Shown here piece by piece: positions 1 to 6,326 of a DNA stretch of 26,067 nucleotides. The number at the start of each line of letters is the position of its first letter. Position 1 is the first letter of the stretch. The notes beneath the pieces are model-generated. The model was not told the DNA's origin, made no database searches, and was given only the letters and a program-made list of their open reading frames with translations. Position numbers and translations under genes: made by a program. This stretch comes from JBBSBY01 sp038250835. GTDB taxonomy: Bacteria; Desulfobacterota; Desulfomonilia; Desulfomonilales; Desulfomonilaceae. Where the stretch lies: assembly GCA_038250835.1 (NCBI GenBank), contig JBBSBY010000049.1, positions 1 through 26,067 of the forward strand, in the 5' to 3' direction.

Positions 1-1
1 A

Positions 2-241
2 GCCAAAGAAAAACACGTTCCCGTTAAAGAAAAGACCGACGGTGGGCTCAAGGTTAAGGTCGGGAGCGTTCCGCATCCCATGGAAGAAAAGCATTATATT
101 GAATGGATTGAGATCATCTCAGGCGACAAAACTTACAGGCAACATCTATCACCGGGTCAGGCGCCGGAGGCGGTTTTTCCAGTAGAAGGTGAATGGACTG
201 CGAGAGAGTACTGCAATCTTCATGGTTTGTGGAAAGCGTAA
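2..241 (+). CDS. dfx: Superoxide reductase (desulfoferrodoxin), C-terminal part, truncated by window edge
   Basis: The window opens inside this frame and shows its last 79 residues. They form the catalytic centre II domain of superoxide reductase, which reduces superoxide to hydrogen peroxide in the cytosol with electrons from rubredoxin. The expected Fe(His)4Cys ligands are all present: His5 in EKHVPV (preceded by the catalytic Glu-Lys pair), His25 in VPHPMEEKH, His31 in the same motif, and Cys71 and His74 in YCNLHGLW. The N-terminal part lies outside the window, so I cannot say whether this is the two-iron (desulfoferrodoxin) or one-iron (neelaredoxin) class. A rubredoxin gene follows, as in the Desulfovibrio rbo-rub arrangement, which supports the assignment. 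Confidence 0.95.
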   Translation, partial: AKEKHVPVKEKTDGGLKVKVGSVPHPMEEKHYIEWIEIISGDKTYRQHLSPGQAPEAVFPVEGEWTAREYCNLHGLWKA

Positions 242-344
242 TTCTGTTTTATTTGAACCCATTTGTGAGCCTGGCATAGCTGATTTGAGTTAAGGGCTGG
301 TCCTATGATCTTGCAATAAATCAAGCTAAACCTTATCGCAAAAC

Positions 345-361
345 GGCGGCGGGCCGCCTTT
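345..361 (+). terminator. Short GC-rich hairpin between dfx and rubredoxin
   Basis: GGCGGC (345-350) and GCCGCC (353-358) form a perfect six-base inverted repeat, followed by TTT. The loop is only two bases and the T tract is short, so this could be a weak terminator or attenuator separating superoxide reductase from the rubredoxin gene, or simply a structured leader. Confidence 0.3.
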
Positions 362-414
362 GACTTGGGCGGCTCGCATTTCGCCACGACACGAAAGACT
401 ATTCTGGAGGTTGC

Positions 415-600
415 ATGTATCAGTGCCAAACTTCGAACTGCGGCTATATATATGATCCCAATAGAGGCGACCGAAAAGGCAAAATCGCCAAAGGTGTAAC
501 CTTTGAAGAATTGCCTGACGATTGGAAATGCCCCATTTGCGGCGCGGGCAAGAAAATGTTCCAACCCGTTCCGTTGCCGACGCCAAAAACTGCGGGCTAA
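415..600 (+). CDS. Rubredoxin with CX4C N-terminal iron site
   Basis: This is a 61-residue rubredoxin, a small cytosolic one-electron carrier that would feed superoxide reductase and ROO. The second iron-binding knuckle is standard (Cys39-Pro-Ile-Cys42-Gly-Ala after LPDDWK). The first knuckle is Cys4-Gln-Thr-Ser-Asn-Cys9-Gly-Tyr, so the spacing is CX4C rather than the usual CX2C. A comparable second rubredoxin has been described in Desulfovibrio desulfuricans ATCC 27774 (from memory). The protein also carries a Pro/Thr-rich tail of about 12 residues after the fold. The start ATG has GGAGG at 406-410, four bases upstream. It lies 173 bases after superoxide reductase and is probably in the same functional unit. 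Confidence 0.92.
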   Translation: MYQCQTSNCGYIYDPNRGDRKGKIAKGVTFEELPDDWKCPICGAGKKMFQPVPLPTPKTAG

Positions 601-703
601 ACACTATGCCCTGAATCTAAGCGGGGCAATAATTCTTAAAATTAACCAAACATATTACTAACTCCGGCTTGCACCTTATAAATAGTTGGGTTGGGAGAAT
701 GAA

Positions 704-1258
704 ATGCGTAAATTGCTACTGATCTTACCCCTTGCTTTGGCGCTGGTTTTACCGTTTGTCGCAGCAGCCGCGCAGCAGGTGGATACCGCAGCCTTGAATC
801 AACTGCAATTAGCTCCATCAGACGCAACGGTTAAACAGTACTTAAACATCAAGAGCAAAGCGCCGTTCGTTCTGTCCGACGTTGGAGCGGATTTCACGAT
901 TCTAGAAATATTCAGCATGTATTGTCCGATTTGCCAGGGTGAAGCGCCGCATGTGAACAAAGTTTACGAAGCAATCGAAAATAATCCCAAATTGAAGGGT
1001 AAAGTTAAAGTTATTGGTATCGGCGTAGGTAATACTCCCCTGGAAGTAGATATTTTCCGCAAGAAATACAATATAAAGTTTCCACTTTTTCCTGATGACG
1101 CAATTGCGCTGCAAAAGTCCTTTTCAGAGCCTCTCCGGACTCCGACATTCATTACACTGCGCAAAAACGGTAATAAGGCAATCGAAGTAGTGGCCATGCA
1201 TGTGGGTAAAATCAGAGATGTGAGCGAATTCCTCAAAGAGATGCTTCCCGGCATATGA
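704..1258 (+). CDS. Secreted thioredoxin-like (TlpA/AhpC-type) protein with CPIC motif
   Basis: The 184-residue protein begins with a clear signal peptide or N-terminal anchor (MRK, a Leu-rich core, then AAAAQQ near residues 20-25), so it should act in the periplasm. The rest reads as a thioredoxin fold: a beta strand FTILEIF, then the redox motif Cys74-Pro-Ile-Cys77, and the cis-Pro region RTPTF further on. It probably reduces disulfides or supplies electrons to a periplasmic partner; the secreted peroxiredoxin 110 bases downstream is the obvious candidate, but that is inference. The frame also opens at a TTG at 686, but GGAG at 694-697 sits six bases from the ATG at 704, which gives the better start and a proper signal peptide. 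Confidence 0.82.
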   Translation: MRKLLLILPLALALVLPFVAAAAQQVDTAALNQLQLAPSDATVKQYLNIKSKAPFVLSDVGADFTILEIFSMYCPICQGEAPHVNKVYEAIENNPKLKGKVKVIGIGVGNTPLEVDIFRKKYNIKFPLFPDDAIALQKSFSEPLRTPTFITLRKNGNKAIEVVAMHVGKIRDVSEFLKEMLPGI

Positions 1259-1368
1259 TACGAGTCTCTTCAAGGCTTTTCATTAGCGGTAACAACGCGC
1301 AATTTGGAAGGTTTTTGCTTAGATTCACCGTCTCAAATATTCAGGGTCTCACTTCCAAGGATTAGGAA

Positions 1369-1965
1369 ATGGTTAGTTTAAGAATTTACGTCACCATTAT
1401 TTGTATGTTGTTCCCTATGACCAATATCGCTTTTTGTCAAAGCCAATCGGCAGGGGCTACAATATACAATCCGGGGCATCTTAAAGCCACGGACAGCGCT
1501 CCCAAACTGAAAGTCGGGGATGCCGCTCCGGATTTTACATTGCCGGCAATCAATGGCTCAAAAGTGTCTTTGTCTGATTTCAAAGGAAAGAAGAACGTGG
1601 TGCTGTCCTTCGTTCCTGCGGCATTCACGCCCGTGTGTTCACAGCAGTGGCCCGGATACAACATAGTCAAGGAATACTTCGACAAATATAACGCCACCAT
1701 ATTGGGAATCTCCACTGATAATGTACCGTCGCTCTACGCATGGACCAGTCAAATGGGAGATCTGTGGTTTCCGGTTTTGTCGGACTTCTGGCCGCATGGC
1801 CAGGTCGCTCAGAAATACGGGATTTTACGCAGCGACGGAGTTGCTGAACGAGCAACATTCATTATAGATAAGCAGGGAATTATTCGATACATTGATGTGC
1901 ATGACATTAACTCAGCGCCTAGACTCGAAGAGTTGTTCGCTCAACTGGAAAAATTACCAAAATAA
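1369..1965 (+). CDS. Secreted AhpC/TSA-type peroxiredoxin, single catalytic cysteine
   Basis: This 198-residue protein has a hydrophobic N-terminal segment (residues about 5-23) that looks like a signal peptide. The mature part starts with KVGDAAPDFTLP and carries the peroxiredoxin signature PxxxTxxC as PAAFTPVC, with the peroxidatic Cys90. It would reduce peroxides in the periplasm. No other cysteine occurs after Cys23, so it appears to be a one-Cys enzyme needing an external thiol; the CPIC protein encoded just upstream could be that reductant. Later family features are visible: ILGISTDN, then FPVLSDFWPHGQVAQKYG, then RATFIIDKQG. Cys23 does not fit a good lipobox because Phe precedes it. 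AAGGA at 1357-1361 serves as the ribosome site. Confidence 0.88.
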   Translation: MVSLRIYVTIICMLFPMTNIAFCQSQSAGATIYNPGHLKATDSAPKLKVGDAAPDFTLPAINGSKVSLSDFKGKKNVVLSFVPAAFTPVCSQQWPGYNIVKEYFDKYNATILGISTDNVPSLYAWTSQMGDLWFPVLSDFWPHGQVAQKYGILRSDGVAERATFIIDKQGIIRYIDVHDINSAPRLEELFAQLEKLPK

Positions 1966-2055
1966 TTTCGGATTGTTTCAGCGCCCTATAATGCCGTAAC
2001 GGTCAAATGTTAGCTTCGTTGGTCTGATTTGAAATTACAATGAGGAGGCTTGGTA

Positions 2056-3573
2056 ATGGAGAGACAAACCCTTATTACCGGGGCATTATTAATATGTTTC
2101 GCAACTCTGTCTCCTAATTTAGTTTATTCCGAGTCCACGATATCAGACGCTACTCAAGAATGCATTGGCTGCCACAGCAGCGTAACTCCAGGGATCGTCG
2201 CTGATTGGAAAAGGAGCAGACACGCAAAGATTGCGCCTGGTGAGGCGTTAGCCAAATCCGAACTCAATAGAAGGGTTTCCGCCTCCAATATTCCTGAGCC
2301 GCTATCTAAAGTCGTGGTGGGATGCGCGGAATGTCATCAGCTCAATATTGAAAGCCATAAAGATTCTTTTAATCACATTGATCAAAAAGTTCACCTAACA
2401 GTGACCCCCAGGGATTGCGCTGTTTGTCATTCCGAAGAAAATATCCAGTACGACAAGAATCTTATGTCGCATGCTCGCATCAATTTAGCGAACAACCCAT
2501 TATTTTCGAGCTTAGTCGCCAATGTGAATGGAACTCACACCCTGAAAGACATGAAAGCGGTAATCACTCCCGCCAATGAAAAGACGGAAGCGGACTCGTG
2601 CTTTCATTGTCACGGCACGGATCTAAAGGTCAAAGGATCAAAGACCCGTGATACTGATTTCGGAGAAATGGAATTTCCCGTTATAGAAGGCTGGCCAAAT
2701 CAAGGAGTGGGTCGATTTAACCCTGACGGCAGCAAGGGATCATGTAGCTCCTGCCATTCCAGACATGAATTTTCGATTGTGATGGCAAGGAAACCTTACA
2801 CCTGTTCACAGTGCCATAAAGGTCCGGATGTGCCGGCTTACAAGGCTTATGAAGTAAGTAAACACAGCAATATGTTCAGTAGTTTATGGAGCGACTGGAA
2901 TTTTAAGGAAGTGCCCTGGACGGTGGGTAAAGACTTTACGGCTCCGACCTGCGCTGTTTGTCACGTGAGTTTAGTGGTTGATGACTCAGGCCAAGTCGTC
3001 TCCAAGCGGACACATCAGATGAACGATCGGCTGCCCTGGAGAATTCTCGGATTAATTTACGCCCACCCGCATCCCAAATCGCCGGACACCTCGATTATAC
3101 GGAACAAACAAGGTCAACCGCTACCAGTCTCGCTTGACGGCGAACTCGCGTCGGAATTCTTGATTAGCCCGGAAGAACAACAAAAAAGGACTGAAACTCT
3201 CCACAAGGTTTGTCTCTCGTGTCACAGCAAGGATTGGGTAGACGGTCAATGGTCTCGAGTGGAGAATACTCTGGAGACTTCAAACCAAATGACCAAAACT
3301 GCCACAGAAATAATTTCCAAGGCCTGGGAGGAAGATATAGCTGATCCTAAAGTAAGCCTGTTCGATGAATTTTTGGAAAAACAATGGGTTCAACAATGGC
3401 TTTTTTATGCCAACTCAACCCGCTTTGCTTCGGCAATGATGGGCGCAGACTACGGAGTCTTTGCCAACGGGCGCTGGTACTTGACGAAAAACATACAAGC
3501 AATGTTGGATCATTATAACCTAATGAAAGGTTTAAAAGATAACTCCGGCTCTGCCGTTCCGAAACAGAAATGA
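2056..3573 (+). CDS. Octaheme cytochrome c of the hydroxylamine-oxidoreductase (HAO) family
   Basis: The 505-residue protein has a signal peptide (to about residue 25) and exactly eight CXXCH haem-attachment motifs, at Cys36, 90, 121, 182, 230, 250, 299 and 386. The number, their spacing and local signatures (CSSCHSRHEF, then CSQCHKGPD, then APTCAVCH) fit the HAO-like octaheme cytochromes. Those proteins oxidise hydroxylamine in nitrifiers; relatives in anaerobes are thought to work reductively on nitrite, NO or hydroxylamine. I cannot tell from the sequence alone whether the Tyr that cross-links the catalytic P460 haem is present; Tyr residues near ADYG and GRWY in the C-terminal helix are candidates. 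GAGGAGG (2042-2048) is seven bases before the ATG at 2056; the upstream in-frame TTG at 2050 is less likely. Its location in an oxidative-stress cluster suggests detoxification of nitrogen oxides or peroxide, as inference. Haem loading would need the System II proteins at 23140-25442. Confidence 0.85.
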   Translation: MERQTLITGALLICFATLSPNLVYSESTISDATQECIGCHSSVTPGIVADWKRSRHAKIAPGEALAKSELNRRVSASNIPEPLSKVVVGCAECHQLNIESHKDSFNHIDQKVHLTVTPRDCAVCHSEENIQYDKNLMSHARINLANNPLFSSLVANVNGTHTLKDMKAVITPANEKTEADSCFHCHGTDLKVKGSKTRDTDFGEMEFPVIEGWPNQGVGRFNPDGSKGSCSSCHSRHEFSIVMARKPYTCSQCHKGPDVPAYKAYEVSKHSNMFSSLWSDWNFKEVPWTVGKDFTAPTCAVCHVSLVVDDSGQVVSKRTHQMNDRLPWRILGLIYAHPHPKSPDTSIIRNKQGQPLPVSLDGELASEFLISPEEQQKRTETLHKVCLSCHSKDWVDGQWSRVENTLETSNQMTKTATEIISKAWEEDIADPKVSLFDEFLEKQWVQQWLFYANSTRFASAMMGADYGVFANGRWYLTKNIQAMLDHYNLMKGLKDNSGSAVPKQK

Positions 3574-3593
3574 GCCCGATCAAGGAGATTGAA

Positions 3594-3764
3594 ATGGAAA
3601 AAATAACCTGGAAATGTGGAAAGTGCGGCTATACCTTTGAATCTGAAGCCGGAACGCCCCCACCTAAGATATGTCCTTCTTGCAAGGAGGAATGTGAATT
3701 CCTAAATGTAACTTGCTATATTCCTGAATGTGGTTTCAGCGGGGAAAATCCAAAGTTGAGCTGA
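3594..3764 (+). CDS. Small rubredoxin-like, Cys-rich metal-binding protein
   Basis: This 56-residue protein has two rubredoxin-type knuckles, Cys8-Gly-Lys-Cys11-Gly-Tyr and Cys27-Pro-Ser-Cys30, that should bind one Fe or Zn. Three further cysteines (34, 41 and 46) lie in a C-terminal tail with TCYIPECG. It lacks the long loop and the PDDW motif of true rubredoxin and so resembles the rubredoxin-like domains appended to rubrerythrins. The frame is open from an ATG at 3570 that overlaps the stop of the cytochrome gene, but AAGGAG at 3582-3587 points to the ATG at 3594. The 20-base gap and shared strand make co-transcription with the octaheme cytochrome likely. Electron carrier or metal-site donor are both possible; the function is unknown. 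Confidence 0.75.
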   Translation: MEKITWKCGKCGYTFESEAGTPPPKICPSCKEECEFLNVTCYIPECGFSGENPKLS

Positions 3765-3927
3765 GCTGCGGTCCCTCAAAGGGAATTCTTATCTTTAGGG
3801 GCGAGTATGGAGTCTCACCGATAACGGCTTAATCCTCGAGTCTAATCCGTCCACATCGACTGGATGGAAGACTTGTCATAGGAGCCGGTGAATTCGACCT
3901 GGTAAAGTGCGTATTTTGAGGAGGAAA

Positions 3928-4275
3928 ATGAAAAAATTTGCAATGTTTGTTTTCAATGGTGAGCCGATGTGTTTCGTACATGTCCTCTTGAACGCCCTTG
4001 ACTTGAACGCTAAAGGTCATGATGCCAAAATAATTATCGAAGGCGCTGCTACGAAATTGGTTCCGTTATTGGACGGCGAGTCAAATCCTTTTCCCAGGTT
4101 ATATGCCGACGCTAAAGAGAAGAACTTGATTGACGCAGTGTGCAAGGCATGTGCAACACAGATGGGAGTTTTGGATGAAGTGCGGAAGTCCGGACTACCT
4201 ATCAAAGATGAAATGTCAGGTCACCCAGGCATGTCGTCGTATGTTTCCGACGGCTATGAAATCCTGGTATTTTGA
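3928..4275 (+). CDS. DsrE-like / YchN-fold small sulfur-relay-type protein
   Basis: The 115-residue cytosolic protein starts MKKFAMFVFNGEP and has the alternating strand-helix pattern of the DsrE/YchN fold, with AKIIIEGAATKLV and a conserved-looking VCKACATQMG cysteine pair near the region where DsrE-family proteins hold their persulfide cysteine. Family members relay sulfur or bind small redox ligands; the substrate here is unknown. TGAGGAGG at 3917-3924 precedes the ATG at 3928, so the upstream in-frame GTG at 3907 is unlikely. The stop at 4273-4275 lies only eight bases before the next gene's start, so the two are probably translated together. Confidence 0.75.
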   Translation: MKKFAMFVFNGEPMCFVHVLLNALDLNAKGHDAKIIIEGAATKLVPLLDGESNPFPRLYADAKEKNLIDAVCKACATQMGVLDEVRKSGLPIKDEMSGHPGMSSYVSDGYEILVF

Positions 4276-4283
4276 GAGAACGA

Positions 4284-4859
4284 ATGAAAGTCCTTGGAAT
4301 ATACGGAAGCCCACGGCAGGGCGGCAACTCTGATGTCTTACTCGATGAAGCTCTCAAAGGCGCTCAAGGCCGAGGCGCAGAAATTACAAAGATTCGTTCC
4401 TGCGACTTGAACATTTCGGGATGCATTGAATGCGGCGGCTGCGATGAAACCGGAGAGTGTGTGATTGACGATGACATGCAATCCGTTTACCCAAAATTGT
4501 TCGAAGCGGACTCAATTATTCTTGCCGCGCCTATTTTCTTTTACGGAGCGCCTGCGCAGTCTAAAGCTCTCATCGATCGTTGTCAGGCCATGTGGTGTAG
4601 AGGCATGCTGGAGGAGAATAAGGAGCGTCGACGCAAGACTTCCGATGGCCGAGGCTATTTACTCTCCGTCGGAGCGACTAAAGGCGCCAACTTGTTCCAG
4701 GGTATCGAGCTTACGGCAAAGTACTTTTACGACGCGCTCAACATGAGTTACGAAGGCGCCGTATTGGCGCGATCAGTGGAAGGTAAAGGCGATATCAAGA
4801 AACATCCTGAGATGATTGCTCAAGCTTACGAGCTGGGGACAAAGGCCGCCGGAGAATAA
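4284..4859 (+). CDS. Iron-sulfur flavoprotein (NADPH-dependent FMN reductase family)
   Basis: This 191-residue protein starts MKVLGIYGSPRQGGNSD, the FMN-phosphate-binding loop of the flavodoxin-like NADPH-dependent FMN reductases. It then has a compact cysteine motif, Cys47-X2-Cys50-X2-Cys53-X5-Cys59, which matches the 4Fe-4S motif of archaeal and clostridial iron-sulfur flavoproteins (Isf). Isf proteins have been linked to O2 and peroxide reduction in methanogens (from memory), which would suit this cluster. The second half has the typical helix AQSKALIDRCQ and YLLSVGATKG strands. The ATG at 4284 lies eight bases after the DsrE-like stop, with GAGAG as a weak ribosome site; the frame also runs back to a TTG at 4272 that overlaps that stop. 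Confidence 0.85.
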   Translation: MKVLGIYGSPRQGGNSDVLLDEALKGAQGRGAEITKIRSCDLNISGCIECGGCDETGECVIDDDMQSVYPKLFEADSIILAAPIFFYGAPAQSKALIDRCQAMWCRGMLEENKERRRKTSDGRGYLLSVGATKGANLFQGIELTAKYFYDALNMSYEGAVLARSVEGKGDIKKHPEMIAQAYELGTKAAGE

Positions 4860-5246
4860 TGGATTTTCGGCCGTCGACGTTAATTGCCGTAAACACGAAA
4901 GATGGTCCCCACTCCGTGATCTATGACCCTTAACGTATTGCTGACAAGTAACTTTATACAATTTATAGAAAATTCTGTCGAATAAAGCATCTTATCCGTC
5001 GTACCAGCTTGCGCTGGAATGACGCTGATCGGCTCTGAATGCATAACAAAGCTTTATGGCTTTAAGTAATTCGGTTAGCCGGCTGATCAAATGTATTGTC
5101 ATTATATCCGTGATTAGTTTCCGGAATCACTATGTTTTTATCATGAGCTCAGAGAGACCAAATTATCGCACAAAATTAATGCCGCTTTTCCCGGAGCATT
5201 GGAAATTGAAAGAGCCAACTATCTTAACATTATGGGAGTTGTGTAA
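4860..5246. other. Intergenic stretch upstream of the flavodoxin
   Basis: This 387-base non-coding stretch contains repeat copy A (4975-5138). At 5004-5017 it has a small hairpin, CCAGC-TTGC-GCTGG, embedded in CGTC...GACG, which resembles widespread intergenic palindromes. I see no gene. The last 20 bases carry the flavodoxin ribosome site. Confidence 0.7.
4975..5138 (+). repeat. Dispersed/direct repeat, copy A (upstream of flavodoxin)
   Basis: The segment aligns by eye with 5733-5922 downstream of the flavodoxin, in the same orientation. The best block is 5032-5057 against 5812-5837, with 25 of 26 bases identical; both start GCTCTGAATGCATAAC and end AAGCTTTAT. Similarity continues through TCGGTTAGCC and ATTATATCCGTGATTA. 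Copy A has a simple CCAGC/GCTGG hairpin where copy B has about 25 extra bases. Confidence 0.75.
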
Positions 5247-5684
5247 ATGCCGAAAGTTCTTATAGCTTACGCATCCAGGTCGGGAGACACCCAAACCATG
5301 GCCGATTACATCGCCGAGGGTATTAGGTTTGGCGGCGCCGAAGCCAAAGTTGTCAATGCAAATGAATTGAAAACAGCGGATGATTTGTCTAGTTACGATG
5401 GGTTTGTTTTTGGTTCGGCGACATACCACGGTGAGATGATGCAGACCATGAAAACTCTGCTGTTTTTAGCAGAAAAGCTCGACTTGAAGGGAAAACCCGG
5501 AGGCTCTTTTGGAGCGTTTGGTTGGAGCGGTGAGGCGCCCGACAGAATCTTTGAAACCATGCGCAACGTGTTTCAAATGCACATGGTTAGTGGACCATTA
5601 AGACTGAAGAATATAAATCTGGGCGGTGGAGCGAAGATGGCCCAGGATTACGGCAAAGAAATCGCTAAAGCCCTTGTCGGCTGA
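5247..5684 (+). CDS. Flavodoxin, short-chain, resembling the flavodoxin domain of flavodiiron proteins
   Basis: This 145-residue protein has the flavodoxin fold throughout: an FMN-phosphate loop at YASRSGDTQT, the first FMN-ring loop at FGSATYHGEM, and the second at GAFGWSGEA. It should carry electrons in the cytosol. The loop FGWSGE and its setting are very similar to the corresponding loop in the C-terminal domain of the ROO encoded at 6327-7523 (GSFGWSGES), so it may be a relative of a flavodiiron flavodoxin module rather than a classical flavodoxin. GGGAG (5234-5238) lies eight bases before the ATG. The gene is isolated by non-coding DNA on both sides that contains two related repeats. 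Confidence 0.88.
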   Translation: MPKVLIAYASRSGDTQTMADYIAEGIRFGGAEAKVVNANELKTADDLSSYDGFVFGSATYHGEMMQTMKTLLFLAEKLDLKGKPGGSFGAFGWSGEAPDRIFETMRNVFQMHMVSGPLRLKNINLGGGAKMAQDYGKEIAKALVG

Positions 5685-6099
5685 TTTGTACGCAGTGATA
5701 ATTATTTCCCTATCATGGAATTTCTCGAAAGTTCCTTCGAGTAAAGCCTCTGACCCGTCGTCCGAAGCCTGCCCCGGACGTGGTTCGCCTGTGCTGGAAT
5801 GACGATGGCAAGCTCTGAATGCATAACTAAGCTTTATAACTTCAAGTAACTCGGATAGCCGACTCGTGAAGAAATTATTACTATATCCTTGATAACTTTC
5901 GAGAATCCGTATAATTTTTCAAGTCGTTTGGTATCTTGTTTTAAAAAAGTTCTATTAGTCGGTCATTTCTCAGGGAGTGGCGCTTGTTATCAGAGTAATG
6001 AACCGAAATAGTGTAATTGTATAAACTCCGATTACATGCTCTTTCAACTGCCAGGTTTTGTAGGATCCTGGAATTTACGAATCGAAAAGGAGATAATTT
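5685..6099. other. Intergenic stretch between flavodoxin and second rubredoxin
   Basis: This 415-base stretch holds repeat copy B (5733-5922) and then an AT-rich leader of the rubredoxin gene. The leader contains a TATAAA at 6020-6025 with no good -35 box, and a small CCAGG/CCTGG inverted repeat (6051-6055 and 6067-6071). I see no coding region. Confidence 0.6.
5733..5922 (+). repeat. Dispersed/direct repeat, copy B (downstream of flavodoxin)
   Basis: This is the partner of 4975-5138 in the same orientation, offset by about 780 bases in the best block. It carries additional bases around 5762-5790 (CCGAAGCCTGCCCCGGACG) in place of the short hairpin of copy A. It ends roughly at a shared T-rich segment (ATAATTTTTCA). 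Confidence 0.75.
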
Positions 6100-6258
6100 A
6101 TGACAAAGTATGTATGTCAGGTGTGTGGTTACGTGTACGATCCTGCCGAAGGCGACCCCGACAATGGTGTAGCCGCAGGAACTCCGTTCGAGCAGGTGCC
6201 GGATGATTGGGTCTGTCCTGTTTGTGGAGCGGATAAAGGAAGTTTTTCACCTGAATAA
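6100..6258 (+). CDS. rub: Rubredoxin, classical CX2C type
   Basis: This 52-residue protein, too short for many gene callers, is a textbook rubredoxin: MTKYVCQVCGYVYDP at the N-terminus, VPDDWVCPVCGADK at the C-terminal knuckle, and Fe ligands Cys6, Cys9, Cys39 and Cys42. It should donate electrons to ROO, encoded 68 bases downstream, as in the Desulfovibrio rub-roo pair. AAAAGGAG (6085-6092) precedes the ATG at 6100. It contrasts with the CX4C rubredoxin at 415, so the island has two rubredoxins of different type. Confidence 0.97.
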   Translation: MTKYVCQVCGYVYDPAEGDPDNGVAAGTPFEQVPDDWVCPVCGADKGSFSPE

Positions 6259-6267
6259 TTATTTTTT

Positions 6268-6296
6268 CCCGTTTTCGACTTTTAGTCGAAAACGGG
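6268..6296 (+). terminator. Perfect 12-bp hairpin between rubredoxin and ROO genes
   Basis: CCCGTTTTCGAC (6268-6279) and GTCGAAAACGGG (6285-6296) form a perfect 12-base stem with a five-base loop. A run of T lies before the stem, and only TTAT follows, so it is a poor intrinsic terminator. It may instead stabilise the 3' end of the rubredoxin message or partly attenuate read-through into ROO, giving more rubredoxin than oxidase. Confidence 0.6.
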
Positions 6297-6314
6297 TTAT
6301 CCCATTCGATTTTT

Positions 6315-6320
6315 CGGAGG
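6315..6320 (+). promoter_or_regulatory. Ribosome-binding site deciding a TTG start for ROO
   Basis: CGGAGG lies six bases before a TTG at 6327. No in-frame ATG occurs near by (the ATG at 6337 is out of frame), and the protein begins at the expected family position from this TTG. Confidence 0.75.
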
Positions 6321-6326
6321 CACATT

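Noticed and set aside
2050..2055. TTG start for the octaheme cytochrome
   Set aside because: The ATG at 2056 is better spaced from GAGGAGG; the two extra residues add nothing.
4995..5025. Possible CRISPR repeat or IS end at the CCAGC/GCTGG hairpin
   Set aside because: Only two related copies are present, with no spacers, no cas genes and no transposase.
5056..5265. A 69-residue + frame between the iron-sulfur flavoprotein and the flavodoxin
   Set aside because: It lies inside repeat copy A and runs into the flavodoxin start; the corresponding part of copy B is not conserved as a protein.
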